A DNA stretch of 64,000 bases from Marinomonas aquiplantarum. Its GTDB lineage: Bacteria > Pseudomonadota > Gammaproteobacteria > Pseudomonadales > Marinomonadaceae. Shown one piece after another: positions 57,701 to 64,000 of the stretch; within the stretch, counting starts at the first letter, position 1; each line of letters opens with the position of its first letter. The notes under the pieces were generated by a model. It was not told where the DNA came from. It did not search any database and saw only the letters and a list, made by a program, of their open reading frames with translations. The position numbers and the translations under genes are program-made. The DNA lies in the NCBI RefSeq assembly GCF_003314975.1, contig NZ_QNRF01000002.1, forward strand, positions 434,001 to 498,000, written 5' to 3'.

Positions 57701-58193
57701 TGGATTGATTGTGGATTTGCGTGTAACAAAAAGTAAAAAAGGTGGTAACATTGCCTTCGTCACACTGGATGATCGCTCAGCTCGTATTGAGGTGACGGTG
57801 TTCCCTGACAACTATGAAAACTTCAAAGACGTCATCGTCAAAGACGAAGTGGTTGTGGTAGAAGGGGAGATTTCAGTAGACGAGTTTCGTGGTGGACAGA
57901 AAGTCATTGCCCGGAATGTACTTGATATTGCTCAAGCTCGTATTCGTTATGTCGAAGCATTGCGAATTACTTGGAGTTCAGAGTCAGTAACACCAGCTGA
58001 TATTCAGTCATTAGCTGATCAAATGTCAGAATTCCGCGGAGACGGTTGTGATGTGGTCATTGGGTTTGATACCCCTGAAGCTTTTGGCGATATCCGTTTA
58101 GGTTCGAGTTGGCGAGTTCGTCCAGATGACGATTTAATTCACCAACTACAGAAACAATACGGTAAACAAAATGTTCAGTTAGTGTATACTTAG
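54714..58193 (+). CDS. dnaE: DNA polymerase III alpha subunit
   Basis: Replicative polymerase, 1159 aa, equal to the E. coli type. It begins with a PHP domain (FIHLKVHTEFSLVDG). The palm carries the catalytic aspartates in VSMPDFDIDFCMDNRD, and GPGRGSGAGSLVAY is in the active-site region. Then come fingers with YQEQVMQIAQ, a tandem helix-hairpin-helix part, an OB domain (VMAGLIVDLRVTKSKKG) and a C-terminal tau-binding domain. TTG start at 54714, 3 bp after rnhB, with AGAGGGAT before it. Confidence 0.97.
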   Translation: MSASFIHLKVHTEFSLVDGLVKVKGLLGTTELMSMPAVAITDENNLCGFVRFYKGAMDKGIKPICGADVVIEDDTGELESRYRMTLLAMSNKGYKNIIEIISKGYQLGQVEGRPVIQREWIEASSEDVIALSGAGYGDVGLLLQKGRAELAKQHLSYWMSVFPNRFYVELQRTSRAGEEDYIHAVVPLAAELGCPVVATNDVRFLKRENFEAHEARVCIHDGVTLDDPRRVRRYSEEQYFKTPEEMAELFQDIPEALENTVEIAKRCSVDVLLGKYFLPDYPVPDGMTMEEFFNKLSFDGLKERFDILTLKYGERVEKRRQEYWGRLDFELNIINQMGFPGYFLIVMDFIQWAKDNDIPVGPGRGSGAGSLVAYALKITDLDPLEYDLLFERFLNPERVSMPDFDIDFCMDNRDKVIDYVSRTYGRDAVSQIITFGAMAAKAVVRDVARVQGKPYSLGDKLSKLIPFEIGMTLSKALEEEPALPEFLAADEEAADVMEMAMSLEGVVRNFGKHAGGVVIAPTKLVDFAPLYCEEDGSGLVTQYDKNDVEEAGLVKFDFLGLKTLTVVDWAVKNINDIHALEGKPPLDIALIDLEDKSTYDLLQRAETTAVFQLESRGMKELIKKLLPSRFEDIIALVALYRPGPLGSGMVDDFINRKHGRSELAFPHPDYQHEDLIPVLEPTYGIILYQEQVMQIAQVLAKFSLGGADLLRRAMGKKKAEVMAEQRLIFMEGALKNNVDKDLSGNIFDLMEKFAGYGFNKSHSAAYALVSYQTAWLKNHYPAPFMAAVLSADMQNTDKIVIFIEECRSMNLALELPNVNESVYKFTVNPAGAIVYGLGAIKGVGEGPIEAIVEARKEGPFEHIFDFCQRVGKKVNKRVMEALVRSGAFDTIGPNRATLYACIDEALKRAVQDAKNQDAGMMDLFGVAVEESTEDAYKEIGIQHEWPGRQRLDGEKDTLGLYVTGHPIDEYEKEVRRFARSKIVDLQPKRGDTQVMAGLIVDLRVTKSKKGGNIAFVTLDDRSARIEVTVFPDNYENFKDVIVKDEVVVVEGEISVDEFRGGQKVIARNVLDIAQARIRYVEALRITWSSESVTPADIQSLADQMSEFRGDGCDVVIGFDTPEAFGDIRLGSSWRVRPDDDLIHQLQKQYGKQNVQLVYT

Positions 58194-58201
58194 GCTCATT
58201 T

Positions 58202-58314
58202 TATAATTTGTGCAAAGGAATGTGGCGTAGTAATACGTTTTATCGCTTTAGAGCAATTGGCATGATGCCATTTGCCTTATATTTGATGGCAACCAGACAG
58301 CAGTGTAGTTAACG
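58202..58314 (+). promoter_or_regulatory. accA upstream region with perfect -10 and TGGCA-type repeats
   Basis: TATAAT at 58202-58207 lies just after the dnaE stop; a weak TTAGTG is 16 bp upstream inside dnaE. Further down, TGGCAT-G-ATGCCA (58258-58270) is a perfect inverted repeat and TTGCC (58272-58276) pairs with GGCAA (58288-58292). These may be leader hairpins or an operator. Confidence 0.4.
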
Positions 58315-59262
58315 ATGAATTTAAATTATTTACCATTCGAGCAGCCGATTGCTGAGCTTGAACAAAAAATTGAAGAATTACGTCTAGTAGGCAATGATAA
58401 CGAACTGAACATCAGTGATGAAATCAGCCGACTAGAAGACAAAAAAGTCGCCTTAACAAAAAGTTTATTCAGTAATTTAGGCGCTTGGGAAGTATCACAA
58501 CTTTCCCGTCATCCAAAGCGTCCTTATACGCTGGATTATATTGAACACGTCTTTACTGATTTCGAAGAAATGCATGGTGATCGTCACTATGCAGATGACC
58601 GTGCCATTGTCGGTGGTATTGCGCGTCTAGATGGCCGTCCTGTGATGATCATTGGTCATCAGAAAGGCCGTGAAGTAAAAGAAAAAGTATTGCGTAATTT
58701 TGGCATGCCACGTCCAGAAGGTTACCGTAAAGCCTTGCGCTTGATGGAAACCGCTGAGCGTTTCAATATGCCAATCGTTACCTTAATTGATACACCTGGG
58801 GCTTACCCAGGTATCGGTGCAGAAGAGCGTGGTCAGAGTGAAGCCATTGCATACAACCTTGCTGTTATGTCGCGCCTAAAAACACCAATCATCTCAACCG
58901 TTATCGGTGAAGGTGGTTCTGGTGGTGCGTTGGCAATCGGTGTGTGTGATGAATTGATGATGTTGCAATACGGCACTTACTCAGTTATTTCACCAGAAGG
59001 TTGTGCTTCTATCCTATGGAAGAGTGCAGAACGTGCATCTGATGCGGCGAAAGCCATGGGCATCACTGCGCCTCGTCTGAAAGAGCTTGGTTTGGTTGAT
59101 ACCATTATTCCAGAGCCAATGGGTGGAGCGCACAATGCTCATGAGCAAATGGCTCACAGCCTGAAAGAAAACATCTTAGCGGCACTGGATCGTATGGAAG
59201 CGCTAACAACAGAAGAGTTGTTGGCACGTCGTTACAACCGCTTAATGTCATACGGCTTATAA
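58315..59262 (+). CDS. accA: Acetyl-CoA carboxylase carboxyltransferase alpha subunit
   Basis: With AccD transfers carboxyl from biotin to acetyl-CoA for fatty acid synthesis. It has 315 aa. Crotonase-type fold with [33 protein letters not shown] and [14 protein letters not shown]. The order dnaE-accA-tilS is conserved. An intrinsic terminator follows. Confidence 0.98.
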   Translation: MNLNYLPFEQPIAELEQKIEELRLVGNDNELNISDEISRLEDKKVALTKSLFSNLGAWEVSQLSRHPKRPYTLDYIEHVFTDFEEMHGDRHYADDRAIVGGIARLDGRPVMIIGHQKGREVKEKVLRNFGMPRPEGYRKALRLMETAERFNMPIVTLIDTPGAYPGIGAEERGQSEAIAYNLAVMSRLKTPIISTVIGEGGSGGALAIGVCDELMMLQYGTYSVISPEGCASILWKSAERASDAAKAMGITAPRLKELGLVDTIIPEPMGGAHNAHEQMAHSLKENILAALDRMEALTTEELLARRYNRLMSYGL

Positions 59263-59276
59263 TCGATTGATTTGCT

Positions 59277-59304
59277 AAAAAGCCTCCTGATTGGAGGCTT
59301 TTTT
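59277..59304 (+). terminator. Intrinsic terminator after accA
   Basis: Stem AAAAAGCCTCC/GGAGGCTTTTT (59277-59287, 59293-59303) with a 5 nt loop and T run. Confidence 0.92.
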
Positions 59305-59342
59305 GTTTCTGCTTCTGACGCTTAAAAAATGGTTCACTTTAT

Positions 59343-60653
59343 ATGAGTTATCAGCCGCATCCGCCTTTCACCCTTACGACTGAATTAGAGTTTAATCCAA
59401 TTTGGTTGGCGTCTTTGTTTACGCAAGCAAACAGGGTTTGGGTGGCTTACAGTGGTGGCGTTGATTCCCATGTACTATTGCACGCTTTGGTGAGTCAAAT
59501 TACCCCTGAGCAAAGAGCAAAGGTTGCCGTGATCCATGTACATCATGGTTTAAGCCCAAATGCAGATGCATGGTTAGACCATTGTGAACAAGTATGCCAA
59601 GCGCTTAATGTAACTTTTTATGCCCACAAAGTGGATTTGAAAGTACAAGCGTCAGTGGAAGATGCGGCTCGCCAAGCAAGATATCAAGTTTTTGAAGATC
59701 GCTTGGTGGCTGACGATGTTTTGCTTTTAGCTCATCATCAAGGGGATCAAGCGGAAACTGTGATGTTTCGACTGGCAAGAGGAACTGGAACGAAAGGGTT
59801 AGCAGGAATGCCAGCAGTTCGACCTTTGGGGGATCAGGGGGCTTGCTTGGTACGGCCACTCTTGTCGATCACTAAGACTCAAATCGAAGATTATGCTCAG
59901 CAATATGGTTTGCATTGGGTTGAGGACGAATCCAATCAAGACGAACGCTTTTCGCGTAACTTTTTACGTCAAAACGTCATTCCCTTAATGAAGACACACT
60001 TTCCAAATATGGAGCAGAGTGTTTCCAACATGGCGCAACGAGTTGCTGACGACTACGAAATGTTGGCTAGCTTGTCGGCGCAACATTTATCGACGGTATC
60101 AAATACGCATGGTGGTTTGGATTTGAATTGGCTGTATCAACAACCAATGCCACAAAGGCGTTTTTGGTTACGACAATTCGTAGAGCAAAAAGGCCGCAGC
60201 TTAACGCAAGCGCAATGTGACAGCGTCCTTAATATGTTTGCTGGTGTTGAAGATAAACAACCTGAGTTTGTGTTTGCTGATGGTCGCTTGATGCGTCATC
60301 AGAATACCTTGTATGTGTTGCCAAATGAGCTTCCAGTTGAGTACGGGGCGTTAGTCATTGGGCAAGTAAAAACGCGAGGTTTTGACCAGTTGCAGCTGAT
60401 CCAAGGAGATGGGGTTGAGCTAAGAGCGCGGCCTTTGGGAGCCAAGCTATTGATGCAAAATGGGCAGACTCGGTCGTTGAAAAAATGGCTAAATGATCAG
60501 CAAATTCCAGTTTGGTGGCGCGAACATTTACCCTATTTGTTTATCCAAGATGAGTTAGTTGCCATTGCCAATTTATGGCGTCACCCTGATTATGGTCAGC
60601 TTCAGTTCGAGTGGCGACCAAGCAAAGTTTTACCCTTTCCCAATCATCACTAA
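59343..60653 (+). CDS. tilS: tRNA(Ile)-lysidine synthetase
   Basis: Makes lysidine at position 34 of the tRNA(Ile) that reads AUA. It has 436 aa. PP-loop S37-G-G-V-D-S42, HHQGDQAETVMFRLARGTG, and WVEDESNQDERFSRNFLR are diagnostic; the C-terminal domain is the long enterobacterial type. Its stop overlaps the stop of the convergent kinase gene by 4 bp. Confidence 0.96.
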   Translation: MSYQPHPPFTLTTELEFNPIWLASLFTQANRVWVAYSGGVDSHVLLHALVSQITPEQRAKVAVIHVHHGLSPNADAWLDHCEQVCQALNVTFYAHKVDLKVQASVEDAARQARYQVFEDRLVADDVLLLAHHQGDQAETVMFRLARGTGTKGLAGMPAVRPLGDQGACLVRPLLSITKTQIEDYAQQYGLHWVEDESNQDERFSRNFLRQNVIPLMKTHFPNMEQSVSNMAQRVADDYEMLASLSAQHLSTVSNTHGGLDLNWLYQQPMPQRRFWLRQFVEQKGRSLTQAQCDSVLNMFAGVEDKQPEFVFADGRLMRHQNTLYVLPNELPVEYGALVIGQVKTRGFDQLQLIQGDGVELRARPLGAKLLMQNGQTRSLKKWLNDQQIPVWWREHLPYLFIQDELVAIANLWRHPDYGQLQFEWRPSKVLPFPNHH

Positions 60654-61327
60654 ACCTGAATGAGCCAATCTGCATATTTTTTTGTTTGAGCAACTTGCTC
60701 AGCATTAAGTGCATCGTTTTGCTGAATTCTATTCATGGCTTGTTGATAAGATAGATTCCATGCAGCTTGATGCCTTAATGCTAATCGTTCGATAACAGTG
60801 GGGAGTGGTACATCTAGGAACCAGCGTTCATCATAATAATCCGCGGCTTTCTGCCAATCTGTTTCAGGTAAGAGTAAGTAAAGTCCTTCAATCAAGATGA
60901 CTTTGGTATGTTGTGAAATGGATATATGGTCGTCAATTGGGTCGCCTAACGCATGGTCAAAACTGGGCCATTGGCAGTCTACGGTTTGGTAGGCGTTGGC
61001 AATGTCAGTGACATACTGAGCGAATTTATGGTGATCAAATGTCCAAGCGGCTCCACGGCGGGCAAAGGCTTCATTGGCGTTTGGTAGGTCGCTCAAGGCC
61101 TGTTTGGTGAGGTGGAATCCGTCCATAGACAGGCAAGCAACCTGCGAAGAGTGTTGTGTATTAACGTGTTCGGCTAAGTAATTAGCCAGCGTGCTTTTTC
61201 CAGAACCTGGGCCACCCGCAAGCGCGATCAAACAGCGTCTATCCTGTTGTAAATGCTGTTGGATTTTATCAATTGCTTGTTTCACATCGGCTGTATTTCG
61301 GTACAAATCGTCAGGTGTAGTGTTCAT
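60650..61327 (-). CDS. P-loop kinase of the uridine kinase / phosphoribulokinase-like family
   Basis: A 225 aa protein with Walker A GGPGSGKSTLANYLAEH, a Walker B-type segment KVILIEGLYLLLPE, and substrate-region residues SMDGFHLTKQAL and RRGAAWTFDHHKF. The architecture is that of YggC/FrcK-like kinases related to uridine and pantothenate kinases; the substrate (a sugar, nucleoside or vitamin) cannot be read from sequence. It is convergent with tilS and divergent from the next small gene. Confidence 0.82.
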   Translation of the reverse strand: MNTTPDDLYRNTADVKQAIDKIQQHLQQDRRCLIALAGGPGSGKSTLANYLAEHVNTQHSSQVACLSMDGFHLTKQALSDLPNANEAFARRGAAWTFDHHKFAQYVTDIANAYQTVDCQWPSFDHALGDPIDDHISISQHTKVILIEGLYLLLPETDWQKAADYYDERWFLDVPLPTVIERLALRHQAAWNLSYQQAMNRIQQNDALNAEQVAQTKKYADWLIQV

Positions 61328-61475
61328 TGGGTCAGCTGCTTATGAGTGATAATTATTGTTGTTTTGTGAGCCTCTGGTTCTGAAAAATTTAGGGGGTCTA
61401 AGATATTCTCTGAACCTATACGGCTTTCTTTGCGTACTAATAATACCTTCTAAAGAACCTTTGAGGCCATTCAAC

Positions 61476-61775
61476 ATGGAATTAAAAGAATTAAAACGTA
61501 CTCAACATTTTGAAAAAGTGAAGTTGCATTCCTTGGAGTCAAATCTCTATCAGTTGTCGGTGGTGATAGATGGTAAAGAGGATTATGTTATGGATGGTAA
61601 GGGGCGCTTTATGACCAGCCACAACAAACTCGAGCTGCAATCTTTGTTCAAAGAGAAGCAGGTGGATGCCATGGTGTTATGCCATCAAAGCGCCTACGAT
61701 GAGATGGTGGGTCAACCACCAAGCATGGCGGGAAATACCCTAGAAGTGCCATTGGGTAATACGGATTTAGCTTAG
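61476..61775 (+). CDS. Small protein resembling DUF6482
   Basis: A 99 aa soluble protein with no signal peptide. Start at the ATG at 61476, supported by TTTGAGG about 12 bp upstream; an upstream in-frame ATG at 61356 lacks this. The pattern SLESNLYQLSVVIDGKEDYV ... VDAMVLCHQSAYDEMVG resembles short proteins grouped as DUF6482 in marine and pseudomonad genomes; this is from memory and not checked. Function unknown. Confidence 0.68.
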   Translation: MELKELKRTQHFEKVKLHSLESNLYQLSVVIDGKEDYVMDGKGRFMTSHNKLELQSLFKEKQVDAMVLCHQSAYDEMVGQPPSMAGNTLEVPLGNTDLA

Positions 61776-61786
61776 TTGTTAATCCG

Positions 61787-62494
61787 TTACTGGAGCACTT
61801 GCATCTTGTCATTAGTGTCTTCCTTTTGCGAGAAGACTTTAGCATATCCCAGCGTGGCGTTAGCGTGCTCCCGCATGATGGATTCTGCGCGGCTACTTTG
61901 GCCTTGGCTAATGGCGTCAAACACCGCGTGATGTTGCATGTGAGCGAAATTAAAACGGCGAAATTCTAGTCGCAAATTATTAGCATCAAAAGCCAATGCG
62001 CTTACCGAGGCAAAAGGTAAGTGTTCGTTGCGACTAAGCGCTTCAGCGATAGCTGGGTTATTGCTGGCATCAATAATAATTTGATGAAAGCGCTGGTTGA
62101 TGTCGTGATACTGTGCCAAGTCCTGTTCATCAAGCCGACCATTTTCAAACAGCTGATCGCCCGACTGAAGCAATTGCTTTAACTCTATTCTTTGGCTTTC
62201 TGATAGCCCGCTTTCTGCGGCTTGTCTGGCGGCTAAGCCTTCAAGTACGCCTCTAACTTCAATGGCGCCAGTGATGTCAGATAAAGTGACCTGTCTTACT
62301 TCATAGCCACGAGCAGGTCGTTTGGTCAGTAAACCTTCCTGTTCCAAGGTTCGAAATGCGATGCGTATTGGGGTGCGCGAGACGCCGAGTCGTTCTGCTG
62401 TCGGAATTTCGGCGATTCGTTCTCCTGCGGCCAGTTCCCCTGACAGCACCATTTGTCTTAATCGACTGATTACTTCCTGACCCGATTTACTCAT
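61787..62494 (-). CDS. vanR: GntR-family (FadR/FCD subfamily) regulator, VanR-like
   Basis: Repressor of the divergent vanillate genes by context. The 235 aa protein has an N-terminal winged helix (GERIAEIPTAERLGVSRTPI, GLLTKRPARGYEV) and a C-terminal all-helical FCD domain with metal-type residues in YHDINQRFHQII, HMQHHAVFDAI and MREHANAT. FCD domains sense small carboxylates; vanillate is the expected ligand. The operators between it and vanA match the palindrome described for Caulobacter VanR. Confidence 0.88.
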   Translation of the reverse strand: MSKSGQEVISRLRQMVLSGELAAGERIAEIPTAERLGVSRTPIRIAFRTLEQEGLLTKRPARGYEVRQVTLSDITGAIEVRGVLEGLAARQAAESGLSESQRIELKQLLQSGDQLFENGRLDEQDLAQYHDINQRFHQIIIDASNNPAIAEALSRNEHLPFASVSALAFDANNLRLEFRRFNFAHMQHHAVFDAISQGQSSRAESIMREHANATLGYAKVFSQKEDTNDKMQVLQ

Positions 62495-62528
62495 GCCTTA
62501 TCTCAGTTCTAGATTAAAGAAAGAGAGA

Positions 62529-62557
62529 ATAATAGCGCATCTAGTGCAAATGTGAAA
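62529..62557 (-). promoter_or_regulatory. Predicted vanR promoter
   Basis: On the minus strand TTTCAC (62552-62557) and TATTAT (62529-62534) are 17 bp apart, 35 bp before the vanR ATG. The -35 overlaps the edge of operator 1, consistent with autorepression. Confidence 0.5.
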
Positions 62558-62571
62558 ATTGGATCCAATTT
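62556..62571. promoter_or_regulatory. VanR-type operator 1
   Basis: Perfect 16 bp palindrome AAATTGGATCCAATTT containing the 12-mer ATTGGATCCAAT known as the VanR operator in Caulobacter. Confidence 0.8.
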
Positions 62572-62592
62572 GATGTTTTTTAACAGTTTAGA

Positions 62593-62599
62593 ATTGGAT
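62593..62599. promoter_or_regulatory. VanR half-site
   Basis: ATTGGAT followed by AAGGC: left half of the operator only. May be chance or a weak auxiliary site. Confidence 0.3.
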
Positions 62600-62619
62600 A
62601 AGGCATTCAAAAAAAGTTT

Positions 62620-62631
62620 AATGGATCCAAT
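62620..62631. promoter_or_regulatory. VanR-type operator 2
   Basis: AATGGATCCAAT, one mismatch from the 12-mer palindrome. It lies about 20 bp upstream of the extended -10 of the vanA promoter, covering the -35 area. Confidence 0.7.
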
Positions 62632-62647
62632 TTTGTGGTTTTGGGCT

Positions 62648-62656
62648 TGTTATTAT
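62648..62656 (+). promoter_or_regulatory. Predicted extended -10 of the vanA promoter
   Basis: TGTTATTAT (TG-N-TATTAT) with no good -35. A transcript would start near 62663, between operators 2 and 3, as expected for a repressible promoter. Confidence 0.5.
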
Positions 62657-62670
62657 ATGTTTTTGTTTTA

Positions 62671-62684
62671 TATTGGATCCAATA
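62671..62684. promoter_or_regulatory. VanR-type operator 3
   Basis: Perfect 14 bp palindrome TATTGGATCCAATA, placed just downstream of the predicted transcription start of vanA, about 28 bp before its ATG. Confidence 0.8.
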
Positions 62685-62711
62685 AATACAATAAAAAGCA
62701 GGAGTATCCTA

Positions 62712-63806
62712 ATGAAACAACAAACCTATCCCAAAAATGCTTGGTATGTGGCCGCCATGTCTGAAGAGGTGGCGGGCAGCAAACCTCTTGGTCGTAAAAT
62801 TTGTGGTGAAAGCATCGCTTTCTATCGCTCTCATGATAACCAGATCGCCGCCGTTCTCGATTTTTGTCCACACCGTGGTGCGGCTTTATCATTGGGGTAC
62901 GTGGAAGATGGGCTTTTGGTATGTGGGTACCATGGCTTAAAAATGGGCGCGGATGGTAAAACTAAGTCGATGCCGCTGCAGCGAGTTCAAGGTTTTCCAT
63001 GCATGAAATCCTATGCTGTCGAAGAGCGTTATGGGTTTATCTGGGTTTGGCCTGGTGAACAAAGCAAAGCGGATGTCTCTTTGATACCTCAATTAGAGTG
63101 GGCCGATAACCCAGAATGGGCCTACGGTGGTGGCCTTTACCACATTAATTGTGACTATCGTTTGATGATTGATAACCTGATGGATCTGACTCATGAAACT
63201 TATGTTCATGCGAGCAGTATTGGTCAGAAAGAAATTGACGAATCGCCTGTGGATACGAAAGTCGATGGCGATAAAGTCATTACCAGTCGTTTCATGGAAA
63301 ACATCATGCCGCCGCCATTCTGGCAAGCAGCGTTACGTGGCAATAATTTAGCTGACGATGTTCCTGTTGATCGTTGGCAGATTTGCCGTTTCAGTCCACC
63401 TTCTCATGTGATGATTGATGTGGGTGTGGCGCATGCTGGACAGGGTGGTTTTGAGGCCAGTAACGATCATAAAGCCAGTAGTACCGTAGTGGATTTTATT
63501 ACGCCTGAAAGTGACACTTCTATCTGGTATTTTTGGGGGATGGCGCGAAACTTTAATCCTCAAGACGAAGCGCTAACGGATCGCATTCGAGAAGGGCAAG
63601 GGGCGATTTTCGCGGAAGATTTAGAGGTCTTGGAGCGGCAGCAGGAAAACTTATTAGCATTTCCCGACTATGATTTATTGAAACTGGACATTGATGCTGG
63701 TGGCGTGCAGTCTCGAAAAATCATTGAGCGTATTATTGCACAAGAGCAGCAAGAAAATGTCAAAGCAGCGCCATCTGATGGTCCGCTGCAAGTGATTTCT
63801 TTTTAG
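62712..63806 (+). CDS. vanA: Vanillate O-demethylase, oxygenase subunit
   Basis: Rieske non-heme iron oxygenase converting vanillate to protocatechuate and formaldehyde with VanB. It has 364 aa from the ATG at 62712 (AGGAG 7 bp upstream); a TTG at 62673 inside operator 3 is rejected. Rieske ligands C52-P-H54 and C71-G-Y-H74; catalytic iron region DNLMDLTHETYVH. The opening YPKNAWYVAAM and VQGFPCMKSYAVEERYGFIW are close to known VanA. vanB begins 25 bp later. Confidence 0.94.
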   Translation: MKQQTYPKNAWYVAAMSEEVAGSKPLGRKICGESIAFYRSHDNQIAAVLDFCPHRGAALSLGYVEDGLLVCGYHGLKMGADGKTKSMPLQRVQGFPCMKSYAVEERYGFIWVWPGEQSKADVSLIPQLEWADNPEWAYGGGLYHINCDYRLMIDNLMDLTHETYVHASSIGQKEIDESPVDTKVDGDKVITSRFMENIMPPPFWQAALRGNNLADDVPVDRWQICRFSPPSHVMIDVGVAHAGQGGFEASNDHKASSTVVDFITPESDTSIWYFWGMARNFNPQDEALTDRIREGQGAIFAEDLEVLERQQENLLAFPDYDLLKLDIDAGGVQSRKIIERIIAQEQQENVKAAPSDGPLQVISF

Positions 63807-63831
63807 TTGGTTTGGGAATGAGGTTGTTGAA

Positions 63832-64000
63832 ATGATTCCAGTGGTTGTGAAAAACGTCATTGAGGAAGCGCAAAATATTGTGCGACTCGTCTTGGGGAGC
63901 CGTGATGGGACGGATTTGCCTACTTTTGAAGCTGGCGCGCATATTGATGTGCATTTGCCCAGTGGTCTGATTCGCCAATATTCTTTATGTCGGTTGCAGG
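63832..64000 (+). CDS. vanB: Vanillate O-demethylase, reductase subunit (partial, N-terminus only)
   Basis: Class IA oxygenase reductase that passes electrons from NAD(P)H to VanA. Only 56 codons are visible from the ATG at 63832. They give the flavin-binding domain start: VVVKNVIEEAQNIVRLVL, FEAGAHIDVHLPSG and the FMN-binding R-Q-Y-S-L-C. Position after vanA supports the name; the ferredoxin end is outside the window. Confidence 0.88.
   Translation, partial: MIPVVVKNVIEEAQNIVRLVLGSRDGTDLPTFEAGAHIDVHLPSGLIRQYSLCRLQ

Noticed and set aside
61348-61360. Fur-box-like GATAATTATTGTT near the kinase and DUF6482-like genes
   Set aside because: The right arm matches the consensus poorly and no iron gene is adjacent.

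Overview
The window is chromosomal DNA of a Gram-negative gammaproteobacterium. Gene content and order (BAM, Skp and lipid A genes; map-glnD-dapC-yffB-dapD; cysM-rlmD-relA-mazG beside a GacS/BarA-type kinase; rpsB to accA in one long block) resemble Pseudomonas and the marine Oceanospirillales. A Marinomonas-like marine bacterium is my best guess, made from layout and protein flavour only. No tRNA, rRNA, insertion sequence, prophage, CRISPR array or toxin-antitoxin pair was seen. Almost every base is accounted for by core genes.

Layout. 1-2678 (minus): a small Rieske ferredoxin-like protein, then the molybdate ABC transporter modA-modB-modC (modC runs off the left edge). 2907-6172 (plus): penicillin-binding protein 1B and an orphan family 3 solute-binding protein. 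6161-8933: divergent glycogen genes glgA and glgC. 9187-15435 (plus): riboflavin synthase, then lepA-lepB-rnc-era-recO-acpS. 15416-18432 (minus): a Cys-rich lipoprotein and a GacS/BarA-type hybrid histidine kinase. 18573-23933 (plus): cysM, rlmD, relA, mazG. 24000-31357 (plus except slyX): ppc, adk, tsaB, uppP, rsmJ, slyX, a membrane-anchored cold-shock-domain protein, and tpx. 31437-40256 (mostly minus): panD, two unknown small genes, dapE, a small lipoprotein (plus), yffB, dapD, dapC, glnD, map. 40575-60653 (plus): rpsB-tsf-pyrH-frr-uppS-cdsA-dxr-rseP-bamA-skp-lpxD-fabZ-lpxA-lpxB-rnhB-dnaE-accA-tilS. 60650-61775: a P-loop kinase (minus) and a DUF6482-like small protein (plus). 61787-64000: vanR (minus) diverging from vanA-vanB, vanillate demethylation genes, with vanB cut by the right edge.

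How the parts work together. The 40.5-60.6 kb block links translation (S2, EF-Ts, RRF), isoprenoid and undecaprenyl synthesis (UppS, Dxr), phospholipid and fatty acid synthesis (CdsA, FabZ, AccA), lipid A assembly (LpxD, LpxA, LpxB) and outer-membrane protein insertion (RseP, BamA, Skp), so envelope growth is tied to ribosome output. The 31.4-40.2 kb block feeds diaminopimelate and lysine synthesis and PII nitrogen signalling. The 61.8-64 kb end is the only clearly accessory or catabolic part. Its control region carries three palindromic VanR-type operators.

I did not find a convincing undescribed system. The points most worth a second look are the VanR operator array, the membrane-tethered cold-shock protein, the Cys-rich lipoprotein in front of the sensor kinase, the two unknown genes between dapE and panD, and a series of intrinsic terminators inside the long envelope operon that leave little or no room for a new promoter.
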